DNA of 64,000 nucleotides, taken from the NCBI GenBank assembly GCA_045110575.1, contig JBGCGF010000023.1, forward strand, positions 1 through 64,000, given 5' to 3'. Below are positions 46,770 through 55,083 of the stretch, piece after piece. A program made the translations under genes and the position numbers. Source of the DNA: CALDTK01 sp045110575. Lineage in GTDB: Bacteria; Bacteroidota; Bacteroidia; Chitinophagales; Saprospiraceae. The notes under the pieces are model-generated. The model was not told the origin of the DNA. It saw only the letters and a program-made list of their open reading frames with translations, and did no database searches. Each line of letters opens with the position of its first letter. Position 1 is the stretch's first letter.

Positions 46770-49097
46770 CTAGACCACCTGCGCGCCTAGTACTTCTTTC
46801 GGTATACCAAAGGCATCGACAAGTCCAGCAGCATGCGGACGCACTTCCTTGCAGAGCGTATCGACCTCACGACGGATAGCCTTACTCTTCGCAGGACTCA
46901 AAAAGTCGTACTCAAAGAACCAGCCCTTGTCCTTCTCAATCGCCTCCAGTGCGAAGAGCGTACAAAGCTTAGACAAAACGGCTTTAAGCTCCGGAGCGGT
47001 AACGCTTTCAACTTTCGCTTGAAACTGCTCTAAGACAACGCGCTCTACATAAGCCATTGCAGTATCCTTGAGCTGTGTTTGTACGAGCGTGAAAGCTTCG
47101 GCACTTGGCATTCCACCTTTGATCTTACGACGAATGCGTTGCGCCAAAGAGTAGATCATGCGGTTTTCGCGAAAGCGCATGGCATCCATATGGAACTCTG
47201 CATCACGTAAGTGGTCAGAATCAGTGCTGCGAACACTAATCGGACTGAGCGCTGTGAACTGATCACTTACACGTCCCGCAATGAGACGAAGCACCCCGAA
47301 GGCGCCTTCCGCATTGAAGTCATTCTTAAACTTGGTGAGCAAAGCACGAGACACCAAGTATGAAAGCACTGTATTGTCGCCTTCAAACGTGGTGTAAATC
47401 TCTGTATCTCCTTTACGTTGACCGATCCGATTGGCCAGTAAGTAGCCCTTTCCGCCACACGCCTCACGGCATTCCTGCAACGTTGAGGTTGTAAACCAAG
47501 TGGCATACGCCTTCATTCCTGCGGCCTGACTTTCCAGCTCACGCATCGTGTCTGGTGTACGGTTGCCGTAACGGTCGTTGAGCCAATCCAATGCAAAGTC
47601 AAGAGCGTAAGCTTTCGCCAAAACAGGAAGCAAGCGTCGCTGATGACTTGGGTAGTCTAGCAGTAAGGTTTCTGGCAAGTTCGCTGCAGGTGAGAATTGG
47701 CGTCTGCGCAAACCGTAGTTGATCGCAATCGCCAAGCCTGCTTTTGCAGCACTTAAGCCCGCACGCGGAACACATACACGTCCACCAACTAAGGTGCCGA
47801 GCATGGTAAAGAAGCGCTTGCCTGGATTTTCAATTGGACTGGTATAGGTACCTGCCTCATCAACATCACCAAACCGATTGAGCAAGTTGAGGCGAGGCAC
47901 ACGGACGTTCTTAAACCAGATACGTCCGTTGTCTACGCCGTTGAGGCCAATCTTATCACCGCAATCTTCGACGGTAATCCCAGGTAGGTTGTTGTGATCT
48001 GCATCTCGCAACGGAACCAAGATGGCGTGTACCCCTTGAGATTCTCCATCGACGATCAATTGACCGAACACAGTCGCCATTTTCGAATCCATCGCATTAC
48101 CGATGTACTCTTTTCCGGCTCCCCAGTGCGGGGAATGAATTTCAAACTCTTGCGTTTCTGGCAAGAAGGTGATTGTCGTTTCGAGACCACGAACGTTGGA
48201 GCCGTGCCCCGTTTCCGTCATCGCAAAGCAACCGGGTAATTCGAGTCGGCCTGCAGCTTCTAGGAAGTTGCGGTGATGGTATTCTGTACCGAGGTTGGCG
48301 ATACTGCCACCGAAAAGACCGAACTGCACACCAAATTTGATGGCAAGTGATCCGTCATGGTAGCCAAGCATCTCAAAGACGGCTGAGTACTTCCCGAAGG
48401 CATCTTCTCCGCCGTACTCCTTCGGCATGGCAATGATCCCGTAACCAAGTTCGCCGAGGCGACGCGTCTGCGCCATGGTTACTGCACGGTGATCTTCTTT
48501 GACGAGTGACGTTGGATACGCGAATTCCTTTTGCGAAAGGAGGGTTCGCATCTCATCCCGTAACTCGACATAGTCATCATCTAGCAGATGACGCATTGCG
48601 TCCACATCAAAGGTGTATTGTGCTTTTTCAGAAGTGCTTAATCCTTCTTTGGTGAACACGGTATCCAAGGTATTCTTGTCAACCTCACCTAGGATCGCCT
48701 CAAGCTCCTTGATGGCTTTGAGTCCCTCTTGCTGTTCGAGGGTTTTGGCGAAAGCTGCAGTACTTGGGCTATCGTCATCGGCACGGTCGGCCATGGCAAC
48801 ACCTAACTCTGCAAGTCCTTCACGCCGTTCTCTGTCCATGCTACTTGCTGTTGCATGAATCAGGCCAGCCCATTGATGAAACAACTCAGGAGAAGGTGGA
48901 TTTTTAGGATTGCCCCAACGCAATAGCAACGTGCGGTCGGCCTGGCTCAACCACTTGAGGGTGGCCATTTTCTCTTTCAATAGTTCAAGCTCCGAGCGGG
49001 TCAACGTTCGGTCAGACCACGCCACATACAAGAGCGGCAGCAAGCTTAAGATCGCTGGAGAATAGTGTGTTTTTGATTGAGGCTTTTGCGTGGTCAT
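46770..49097 (-). CDS. Acyl-CoA dehydrogenase/oxidase family protein
   Basis: This encodes 775 residues from the ATG at 49097. The frame upstream reads through a satellite repeat and is not credible. Residues about 1-180 are a helical N-terminal extension of unassigned role. The acyl-CoA oxidase/dehydrogenase core follows: FGVQFGLFGGSIANLGTEYH, the flavin-proximal CFAMTETGHGSNVRGLET, KIGLNGVDNGRIWFKNVRVP, GRVCVPRAGLSAAKAG, EACGGKGYL and TTFEGDNTVLSY. The C-terminal ACOX-like helical domain (MDAMRFRENRMIYSLAQRIR) is present, giving the size of peroxisomal-type acyl-CoA oxidases. It should oxidise acyl-CoA at the alpha-beta bond with FAD. Whether the electron acceptor is oxygen cannot be read here. 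It holds two perfect and one near-perfect 14-mer. Confidence 0.9.
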   Translation of the reverse strand: MTTQKPQSKTHYSPAILSLLPLLYVAWSDRTLTRSELELLKEKMATLKWLSQADRTLLLRWGNPKNPPSPELFHQWAGLIHATASSMDRERREGLAELGVAMADRADDDSPSTAAFAKTLEQQEGLKAIKELEAILGEVDKNTLDTVFTKEGLSTSEKAQYTFDVDAMRHLLDDDYVELRDEMRTLLSQKEFAYPTSLVKEDHRAVTMAQTRRLGELGYGIIAMPKEYGGEDAFGKYSAVFEMLGYHDGSLAIKFGVQFGLFGGSIANLGTEYHHRNFLEAAGRLELPGCFAMTETGHGSNVRGLETTITFLPETQEFEIHSPHWGAGKEYIGNAMDSKMATVFGQLIVDGESQGVHAILVPLRDADHNNLPGITVEDCGDKIGLNGVDNGRIWFKNVRVPRLNLLNRFGDVDEAGTYTSPIENPGKRFFTMLGTLVGGRVCVPRAGLSAAKAGLAIAINYGLRRRQFSPAANLPETLLLDYPSHQRRLLPVLAKAYALDFALDWLNDRYGNRTPDTMRELESQAAGMKAYATWFTTSTLQECREACGGKGYLLANRIGQRKGDTEIYTTFEGDNTVLSYLVSRALLTKFKNDFNAEGAFGVLRLIAGRVSDQFTALSPISVRSTDSDHLRDAEFHMDAMRFRENRMIYSLAQRIRRKIKGGMPSAEAFTLVQTQLKDTAMAYVERVVLEQFQAKVESVTAPELKAVLSKLCTLFALEAIEKDKGWFFEYDFLSPAKSKAIRREVDTLCKEVRPHAAGLVDAFGIPKEVLGAQVV
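47611..47624 (-). repeat. GTTTTGGCGAAAGC 14-mer, perfect copy
   Basis: This copy is inside the acyl-CoA oxidase-like gene, on its coding strand, read as VLAKA. Confidence 0.9.
48742..48755 (+). repeat. GTTTTGGCGAAAGC 14-mer, perfect copy
   Basis: This copy is inside the N-terminal helical extension of the acyl-CoA oxidase-like gene, opposite to transcription. The coding strand reads AFAKT. Confidence 0.9.
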
Positions 49098-49166
49098 GGG
49101 CTTGAATCTAAGATCTTCTACTTGTGAAACGAATGTAAGGTCTGGTAGGTTTAGGAGAGATGTGGG

Positions 49167-49208
49167 ATGTGGGATCTGGGATGTGGGATCTGGGATGTGG
49201 GATTTGAG
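49167..49208. repeat. 14-bp microsatellite (ATGTGGGATCTGGG)
   Basis: Three tandem units, the third degenerate, lie just upstream of the acyl-CoA oxidase-like gene. Related sequence (CATCCCAAATCTCACATCC) occurs on the other strand at about 51060. Confidence 0.85.
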
Positions 49209-49280
49209 ATATGGGATTTCCTTAGGGACGTTGGCCTGGGTGTCTGATGTCGGAAAGTGAAATGAGCCGAAAGCGAGCAA

Positions 49281-49420
49281 GTCATCTCGAGTCCGGCAGC
49301 GAAGCGATCCGACATCCCAAATCCTAAGTACCGACAGCTATGCTGTCTTTAACATCTTGAGTCCGATAGCGAAGCGATCCGACATATCAAATCCTAAGTA
49401 CCGACAGCTATGCTGTCTTA
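49281..49420. repeat. 70-bp tandem duplication with hairpins
   Basis: Two units (49281-49350 and 49351-49420) differ at only a few positions. Each has GCGAAGCGATCCGACAT, then AAATCCTAAGTACC, and ends with the hairpin GACAGC-TAT-GCTGTC. The second ends 14 bases before the amidohydrolase start. The 49098-49434 gap contains only this array and the microsatellite. Confidence 0.85.
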
Positions 49421-49434
49421 TGTACCTTCCCTCC

Positions 49435-50733
49435 ATGCGTACACTTTACCTCCTCGCGATTTCTCTGGTTTTGGCGACAACTGGAATTGCCCAAACGACC
49501 TACGTTCATTGTGGTCGTCTTTTCGATGCCACTTCGACTTCCGTCAAAACCGAACAAACGGTCATCATCGAAGGAGAACGGATTAAGGAGGTGAAAGCAG
49601 GATATGCTACTGCACCTGCGGATGCTAAAGTAGTTGACTTGAAAGACCACTTTGTGATGCCTGGGTTTATGGACATGCACGTACACATCGAGCACGAGAG
49701 CAATCCAAAAACTCGTGAAGAGCGCTTCACCAAAAATCCAGCAGACCGTGCCTTTGACGCAGCAGTCAATGCCAAGACAACCTTGATGGCTGGCTTTACG
49801 ACGGTGCGCGACCTTGGTGGTACAGGCGTCAACGTATCGCTGCGAAATGCAATCAACGCAGGCAAAGTACCCGGACCGCACATTTTCACTGCTGAAAAAG
49901 CACTTGCAACTACTGGAGGTCACGCGGACCCAACCAACGGAAACAGTCACATTTACCAAGGTGACCCAGGTCCTAAGGAAGGTGTTATTAATAGTCCTGA
50001 AGAAGCGCGCAAGGCTATTCGTCAGCGATATAAAAACGGAGCAGACGTAATCAAAATAACCGCAACAGGCGGCGTATTGAGTGTCGCAAAAGACGGACAA
50101 GGACCACAGTTTACCGACGAAGAGCTGGCCTCTGTAATCGCTACGGCGAAAGACTACGGCATGATCACCGCTGCACATGCTCACGGAAAGGACGGAATGC
50201 TTCGTGCCATTAGAGCAGGCATCACCAGCATCGAGCACGGCAGCTTTGCCGACGATGAAGCGATGGATGAAATGGTACGCATGGGCACCTACCTCGTACC
50301 AACCATTTCAGCTGGAGAGTTCGTAGCAGACAAAGCAAAGGTCCGCGGATTCTTTCCAGCGATCGTTGTGCCTAAGGCCTTGGAAATTGGCCCCGCCCTG
50401 CTCGGCATGACTCGTCGCGCATACAAGAAGGGCGTCAAGATTTGCTTCGGAACAGATGCAGGTGTACAACCTCACGGAACGAATGCACGCGAATTTGTGC
50501 TCCTGGTCGAAGCGGGAATCCCCAATGCAGAAGCATTGGTAATGGCAACTCGCGTTCCTGCAGAAATGCTTGGCGAAACCGAAAATCTTGGTACCGTTCA
50601 AGCAGGTCGCTATGCAGATTTGGTTGCCGTAAAAGCTGATCCACTAACAGACATCTCGACCTTAGAAACGATTCCATTTGTGATGAAGAGTGGTACGGTG
50701 TACAAGTCAAATGGCCAAGAGGTCTGCAACTAA
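49435..50733 (+). CDS. Secreted metal-dependent amidohydrolase (imidazolonepropionase-like/prolidase-like)
   Basis: This encodes 432 residues from the ATG at 49435, with signal peptide MRTLYLLAISLVLATTGIAQ. The amidohydrolase-superfamily metal ligands are in order: His82 and His84 in MDMHVHIEHE, Lys207 (probably carboxylated) in GADVIKITATGG, His248/His250 in AAHAHGKDG, His268 in ITSIEHGSF, and Asp341 in CFGTDAGVQPHG. The late LGTVQAGRYADLVAV segment closes the small beta-domain. This subfamily includes secreted Xaa-Pro/Xaa-Arg dipeptidases and imidazolonepropionase-like enzymes; export argues for a peptidase-like role. The stop codon overlaps the start of the DUF4212 gene by one base (TAATG), implying translational coupling with the symporter. 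Confidence 0.9.
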   Translation: MRTLYLLAISLVLATTGIAQTTYVHCGRLFDATSTSVKTEQTVIIEGERIKEVKAGYATAPADAKVVDLKDHFVMPGFMDMHVHIEHESNPKTREERFTKNPADRAFDAAVNAKTTLMAGFTTVRDLGGTGVNVSLRNAINAGKVPGPHIFTAEKALATTGGHADPTNGNSHIYQGDPGPKEGVINSPEEARKAIRQRYKNGADVIKITATGGVLSVAKDGQGPQFTDEELASVIATAKDYGMITAAHAHGKDGMLRAIRAGITSIEHGSFADDEAMDEMVRMGTYLVPTISAGEFVADKAKVRGFFPAIVVPKALEIGPALLGMTRRAYKKGVKICFGTDAGVQPHGTNAREFVLLVEAGIPNAEALVMATRVPAEMLGETENLGTVQAGRYADLVAVKADPLTDISTLETIPFVMKSGTVYKSNGQEVCN

Positions 50734-51002
50734 TGGAAAACCAAACTCCTCAAGGCGACATGAAAGCGTATTGGCGCGAGAACTTGAAGTACCTCGCCAT
50801 TCTGCTGACCATCTGGTTTGCGGTAAGCTATGGTGCAGGAATCATCTTCGTCGATCAGCTCAATCAATTCAAACTTGGAGGCGCTAAGCTTGGTTTTTGG
50901 TTTGCGCAGCAAGGGTCGATCTACGTTTTCGTGGTCTTAATTTTCGTCTACATGTATCTGATGAATCGATTGGATCACAAGTACGGGGTGAGTGAAGAGT
51001 AG
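50733..51002 (+). CDS. DUF4212 small subunit of sodium/solute symporter
   Basis: This encodes 89 residues whose ATG overlaps the preceding stop. The family features are present: an N-terminal YWRENLKYLAILLTIW stretch, two membrane segments (about 20-40 and 57-77), and the charged tail NRLDHKYG. DUF4212 proteins are the small partner of VC_2705-type symporters, encoded directly upstream as here (the large subunit begins 92 bases downstream). The short gap contains a fragment of the CATCCCAAATC repeat family. Confidence 0.93.
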   Translation: MENQTPQGDMKAYWRENLKYLAILLTIWFAVSYGAGIIFVDQLNQFKLGGAKLGFWFAQQGSIYVFVVLIFVYMYLMNRLDHKYGVSEE

Positions 51003-51094
51003 CTATTGAAAGGCCAGCCTGCGCAGAGCACAGAAGCCCCTGGCCACGTCATGAATCTCACATCCCAAATCTCACATCCTAAGTACCATTAAAC

Positions 51095-52792
51095 ATGTCA
51101 GTACAATCCTGGACTTACCTCATCGTCGGCATCACTTTCGCCCTTTACATTGGGATCGCGATTTGGAGTCGTGCGGGATCTACTAAAGAGTTTTACGTCG
51201 CTGGCGGCGGAGTATCTCCACTAGCCAATGGCATGGCAACCGCAGCCGATTGGATGAGCGCGGCGTCGTTCATTTCGATGGCGGGCTTGATCTCTTTCAT
51301 GGGCTATGACGGAGCCGTTTACCTCATGGGATGGACGGGCGGCTATGTACTACTCGCATTACTGCTAGCTCCGTATTTGCGGAAGTTTGGCAAGTTCACG
51401 GTACCTGATTTTATTGGCGATCGCTACTACTCCAACACGGCCAGAACCGTCGCGGTAATATGTGCTTTGCTCGTCAGCTTCACGTATGTCGCAGGACAGA
51501 TGCGTGGCGTTGGCGTTGTCTTTTCTAGGTTTCTAGAGGTGCCGATTACCTGGGGAGTAGTGATCGGAATGTGCATCGTGTTTTTCTATGCGGTGCTCGG
51601 CGGAATGAAGGGAATCACCTACACACAAGTCGCACAGTATTGCGTTTTGATTTTCGCCTTCATGGTGCCTGCTATTTTCATCTCTATTCAGATGACGGGT
51701 CATGTGCTTCCGCAGATGGGCTTGATTGGAGACATGGCCGATGGATCTGGAATTAGCCTTCTCGACAAACTCGACGGATTGCAAGCTGAACTTGGATTTG
51801 CAGAATACACGAGCGGTTCTAAATCGAAGATTGACGTCTTCTGCATCACCATGGCACTCATGGTAGGCACGGCAGGACTGCCGCATGTCATCGTCCGTTT
51901 TTTCACGGTGAAGCGCGTGAAAGATGCTAGAACCTCTGCAGGCTATGCACTCTTCCTGATTGCTATCCTGTACACGACCGCTCCAGCAATTGCGGCTTTC
52001 GCCAGAACTAACCTCATCAATACAGTAAGCAACCAACCTTATGCGGAAGTACCGACCTGGTTTTCGAAGTGGGAAGAAACTGGATTGATCAAGTTCGATG
52101 ACAAAAACGGAGACGGCCTCATTCAGTATGTTGGTGACAAAAATGCCAATGAACTCACCATTGATCGCGACATCATGGTGCTCGCCAATCCTGAAATTGC
52201 ACAGCTACCTAATTGGGTGATTGCGCTTGTTGCGGCTGGAGGATTAGCTGCAGCACTTTCGACGGCTGCAGGTTTACTTTTGGTGATCTCTACATCTGTA
52301 TCACACGATCTGATCAAGAAGCAAATCAAGCCTGATATTTCAGAGAAGGGCGAGTTGCTCTGGGCACGTATCGCTGCTGCAGGTGCTGTTATCGTAGCTG
52401 GATATTTCGGCATCAACCCTCCGGGCTTTGTGGCTGCAGTTGTTGCACTAGCCTTTGGACTGGCTGCCGCTAGTTTCTTCCCAGCGATTGTGATGGGCAT
52501 TTTCGACAAACGAATGAATCAGCAAGGTGCCATCGTCGGCATGATTGGCGGCATTTTGCTCATGCTTTTCTACATGGCGAAGTACAAGTTGATGTGGTTT
52601 GGCGTGACGAGTCCTGACCAGTGGTGGTTCGGTATTAGTCCTGAAGGATTCGGTACGATTTCGATGCTGTTTAATGCGACACTAGCGTATACGGTAAGTC
52701 GACTTACGCCTGCGCCGCCCCAGGAAATCCAGGAGATGGTGGAGAGCATCCGTTTTCCGAAAGGAGCGACAGAGGCGGTTGGAGTGCACTAG
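51095..52792 (+). CDS. Sodium:solute symporter, VC_2705/ActP-like
   Basis: This encodes 565 residues with about 13 predicted membrane segments. The SSS signatures are YVAGGGVSPLANGMATAADW near the N-terminus, GYVLLALLLAPYLRKFGKFT, the sodium-site region FYAVLGGMKGITYTQVAQY, and LAAALSTAAGLLLVISTSVS. The subfamily is that of short-chain carboxylate (acetate/propionate-type) symporters pairing with DUF4212. A loop at about residues 335-360 contains FDDKNGDGLIQY, which looks like an EF-hand calcium loop and may be an external sensor. Adjacent acetyl-CoA synthetase makes acetate the likeliest substrate, but this is inference. A one-mismatch 14-mer copy lies at 51995-52008. Confidence 0.92.
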   Translation: MSVQSWTYLIVGITFALYIGIAIWSRAGSTKEFYVAGGGVSPLANGMATAADWMSAASFISMAGLISFMGYDGAVYLMGWTGGYVLLALLLAPYLRKFGKFTVPDFIGDRYYSNTARTVAVICALLVSFTYVAGQMRGVGVVFSRFLEVPITWGVVIGMCIVFFYAVLGGMKGITYTQVAQYCVLIFAFMVPAIFISIQMTGHVLPQMGLIGDMADGSGISLLDKLDGLQAELGFAEYTSGSKSKIDVFCITMALMVGTAGLPHVIVRFFTVKRVKDARTSAGYALFLIAILYTTAPAIAAFARTNLINTVSNQPYAEVPTWFSKWEETGLIKFDDKNGDGLIQYVGDKNANELTIDRDIMVLANPEIAQLPNWVIALVAAGGLAAALSTAAGLLLVISTSVSHDLIKKQIKPDISEKGELLWARIAAAGAVIVAGYFGINPPGFVAAVVALAFGLAAASFFPAIVMGIFDKRMNQQGAIVGMIGGILLMLFYMAKYKLMWFGVTSPDQWWFGISPEGFGTISMLFNATLAYTVSRLTPAPPQEIQEMVESIRFPKGATEAVGVH

Positions 52793-52815
52793 ACTGCTTC
52801 CACTTTTCATTTCTA

Positions 52816-52860
52816 TTCAGCTTTCGCCAAAACCTGACTTGGGTTTTGGCGAAAGCTGAA
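52816..52860. terminator. Perfect inverted pair of the 14-mer, likely terminator
   Basis: Arms of 19 bp (52816-52834 and 52842-52860) contain one perfect 14-mer in each orientation (52820-52833 and 52843-52856) and pair without mismatch around TGACTTG. It lies 24 bases after the symporter stop and 41 bases before the acetyl-CoA synthetase start. No T-run follows, but the stem is very stable. Confidence 0.85.
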
Positions 52861-52901
52861 TCCAATCCCTACATTGGAGGCCAAGCACGAAAGCCTCTAT
52901 A

Positions 52902-54812
52902 ATGTCCAAACCCCACGACCTCCAAATTACCTCTGAAGCACAGTATCGAGAAGTCTACAAACGATCGGTAGAAGATCCTGAGGGCTTTTGGTCAGACGTA
53001 GCCAACACCTTCACGTGGAAGAAGCCATTTAGCAAGGTATTGGATTGGAATTTTGACGAACCACGTGTGAAGTGGTTTGAAGATGGGACGCTCAACATTA
53101 CCGAAAACTGTCTCGACCGTCACCTTGCAGATCGCGGCGATCAAACTGCACTCATTTTCGAACAAAATGAAGCAGGCCAAGAGGCACAGCACATCTCCTA
53201 CAAGGAACTACATGATGAAGTTTGCAAGGCTGCGAACGGGCTCAAAAAGCTAGGCGTAGAAAAAGGTGATCGCGTCATCTTCTACATGCCGATGGTACCG
53301 GAATTGGCCATTGGCGTATTGGCTTGTGCACGTATCGGAGCAATACACTCAGTGGTGTTCGCGGGCTTCTCAGCAAAGGCTCTTGCCGACCGTTTGAATG
53401 ATTGCCAAGCGAAGGTTGTTATCTGTAGTGATTTCAATCGCAGAGGCAAAAAGAATATTCCTGTCAAGGCTGTTGTCGACGAAGCGCTTGCCTTGGGTTG
53501 CCCAAGTGTAAAGACCAACCTCGTCCACAAAAATACAGGCCAAGACATTGCTTGGAATGCAAGTCATGACGTCTGGTGGCACGAAGCGATCGATGATCAA
53601 TCAACCACTTGCCCTGCTGAAGAAATGAGCGCTGAAGATGTCCTCTTCATCCTTTACACTTCTGGAAGTACGGGCAAGCCTAAAGGAGTCGTCCACACTT
53701 GCGGAGGCTACATGATATATGCCACGTATACCTTCCTCAACGTGTTTGGCTACAAGCCAGGCGACGTGTATTGGTGCACTGCTGACATTGGTTGGATTAC
53801 AGGACATTCGTATATCGTATACGGTCCGCTTGCAGCCGGAGCGACCTCTGTGATGTTTGAAGGCGTGCCGACCTACCCAGATGCAGGACGCTTTTGGGAA
53901 GTTTGCGAAAAACTAAAAGTCAATCAATTCTATACAGCTCCTACAGCCATTCGAGCACTGATGGCGCATGGTACAGAACACGTAGAAAAGTACGATCTCA
54001 GTTCGCTAAAAGTACTCGGAACCGTTGGCGAACCGATCAATGCGGAAGCATGGGAATGGTACGACGAGCACGTCGGAAAAGGTAATTGCCCTATCATTGA
54101 TACGTGGTGGCAAACCGAAACCGGTGGCATTATGATTACTACCCTACCTGGCATTCTTGAGCAGAAAGCCACTTTTGCGGGGTATCCATTACCGGGCATC
54201 CAGCCTGTATTACTTAGCGCCGAAGGCAATGAGCTTCCTACTACGGTTGAGGAAGGGCGACTAGGCGTCAAATTCCCTTGGCCTGGCATTCTGCGCACGA
54301 CGTATGGTGACCATGAGCGCTGCCGCAACACCTACTTCTCGACCTACCCTGGCTACTACTTCACAGGCGACGGTGCACGTAGAGATGCCGAAGGACGGTA
54401 TCGCATTGTAGGTCGCATCGACGATGTCATCAATGTGAGTGGTCACCGGCTCGGTACTGCAGAGATTGAGAATGCGGTCGACGAAGTCCCTGAAGTTGTC
54501 GAGTGTGCCGTTGTTGGCTACCCGCATGACATCAAGGGCCAAGGCATCTATGCATTTGTAAAGCCACTTGGCGTCTTACCAGCAGACGAATTACACAAGA
54601 AGATTGTTGCCTGCGTTCGTGACATCATTGGTCCGATTGCAAAGCCTGATGTCATCATGGTGGTTGACGACTTGCCAAAGACACGTTCGGGGAAAATCAT
54701 GCGCCGTATTCTTCGCAAGCTTGCAGCAGGCGAAGGAGATTCTCTTGGAGATGTGAGCACCTTGCTCAATCCTGAGTGTGTGGCGGAGATTAGGAAACGG
54801 ATGGAGAACTAG
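52902..54812 (+). CDS. acs: Acetyl-CoA synthetase
   Basis: This encodes 636 residues, the usual length for AMP-forming acetate-CoA ligase. Landmarks: an N-terminal cap (FWSDVANTFTWKKPF), the P-loop-like LYTSGSTGKPKGVVHTCGGY (about 249-268), the core WCTADIGWITGHSYIVYGPL, the acetate-pocket WWQTETGGIM, the hinge GRIDDVINVSGHRLGTAEIE and the C-terminal TRSGKIMRRILRK, with Lys598 as the catalytic and acetylation-regulated lysine. It converts acetate, ATP and CoA to acetyl-CoA in the cytosol. The symporter directly upstream would supply acetate. The strong hairpin between them suggests separate or attenuated transcription. Confidence 0.97.
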   Translation: MSKPHDLQITSEAQYREVYKRSVEDPEGFWSDVANTFTWKKPFSKVLDWNFDEPRVKWFEDGTLNITENCLDRHLADRGDQTALIFEQNEAGQEAQHISYKELHDEVCKAANGLKKLGVEKGDRVIFYMPMVPELAIGVLACARIGAIHSVVFAGFSAKALADRLNDCQAKVVICSDFNRRGKKNIPVKAVVDEALALGCPSVKTNLVHKNTGQDIAWNASHDVWWHEAIDDQSTTCPAEEMSAEDVLFILYTSGSTGKPKGVVHTCGGYMIYATYTFLNVFGYKPGDVYWCTADIGWITGHSYIVYGPLAAGATSVMFEGVPTYPDAGRFWEVCEKLKVNQFYTAPTAIRALMAHGTEHVEKYDLSSLKVLGTVGEPINAEAWEWYDEHVGKGNCPIIDTWWQTETGGIMITTLPGILEQKATFAGYPLPGIQPVLLSAEGNELPTTVEEGRLGVKFPWPGILRTTYGDHERCRNTYFSTYPGYYFTGDGARRDAEGRYRIVGRIDDVINVSGHRLGTAEIENAVDEVPEVVECAVVGYPHDIKGQGIYAFVKPLGVLPADELHKKIVACVRDIIGPIAKPDVIMVVDDLPKTRSGKIMRRILRKLAAGEGDSLGDVSTLLNPECVAEIRKRMEN

Positions 54813-54832
54813 TGTGTATGGCAGCTGACGAC

Positions 54833-54956
54833 GTTGAATGCTTGCTCGTTGGCATGAAGCATCGTACATCAGTCCGCGCGCCTCTGCGGACGGCGTTGAA
54901 TGCTTGCTAGTTGAGATGAAGCATCACACATCAGTCCGCGCGCCTCTGCGAACGGC
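54833..54956. repeat. 62-bp tandem repeat with hairpins
   Basis: Two units (54833-54894 and 54895-54956) begin GTTGAATGCTTGCT and end TCCGCGCGCCTCTGCG plus a few bases. GTCCGC and GCGGAC flank GCGCCTCT and form a stem in the first unit. A third start (GTTGAACG) follows at 54957. The array sits between acs and the glycoamylase-like gene. Confidence 0.85.
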
Positions 54957-55083
54957 GTTGAACGTTCATTCACCAAGACTTAGGTTCAAATAAAGGCTTT
55001 AGACTCGACGGATGCGCGTTCAACGACATCCGCAGCGACGCGCTCAACGAGGGTGTACCTTACCGGGTACTTACAATTTCCAA

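Noticed and set aside
49408..50238. 276-codon minus-strand frame opposite the amidohydrolase
   Set aside because: The plus strand carries all amidohydrolase metal ligands and a signal peptide; the opposite frame is Cys-rich and featureless.
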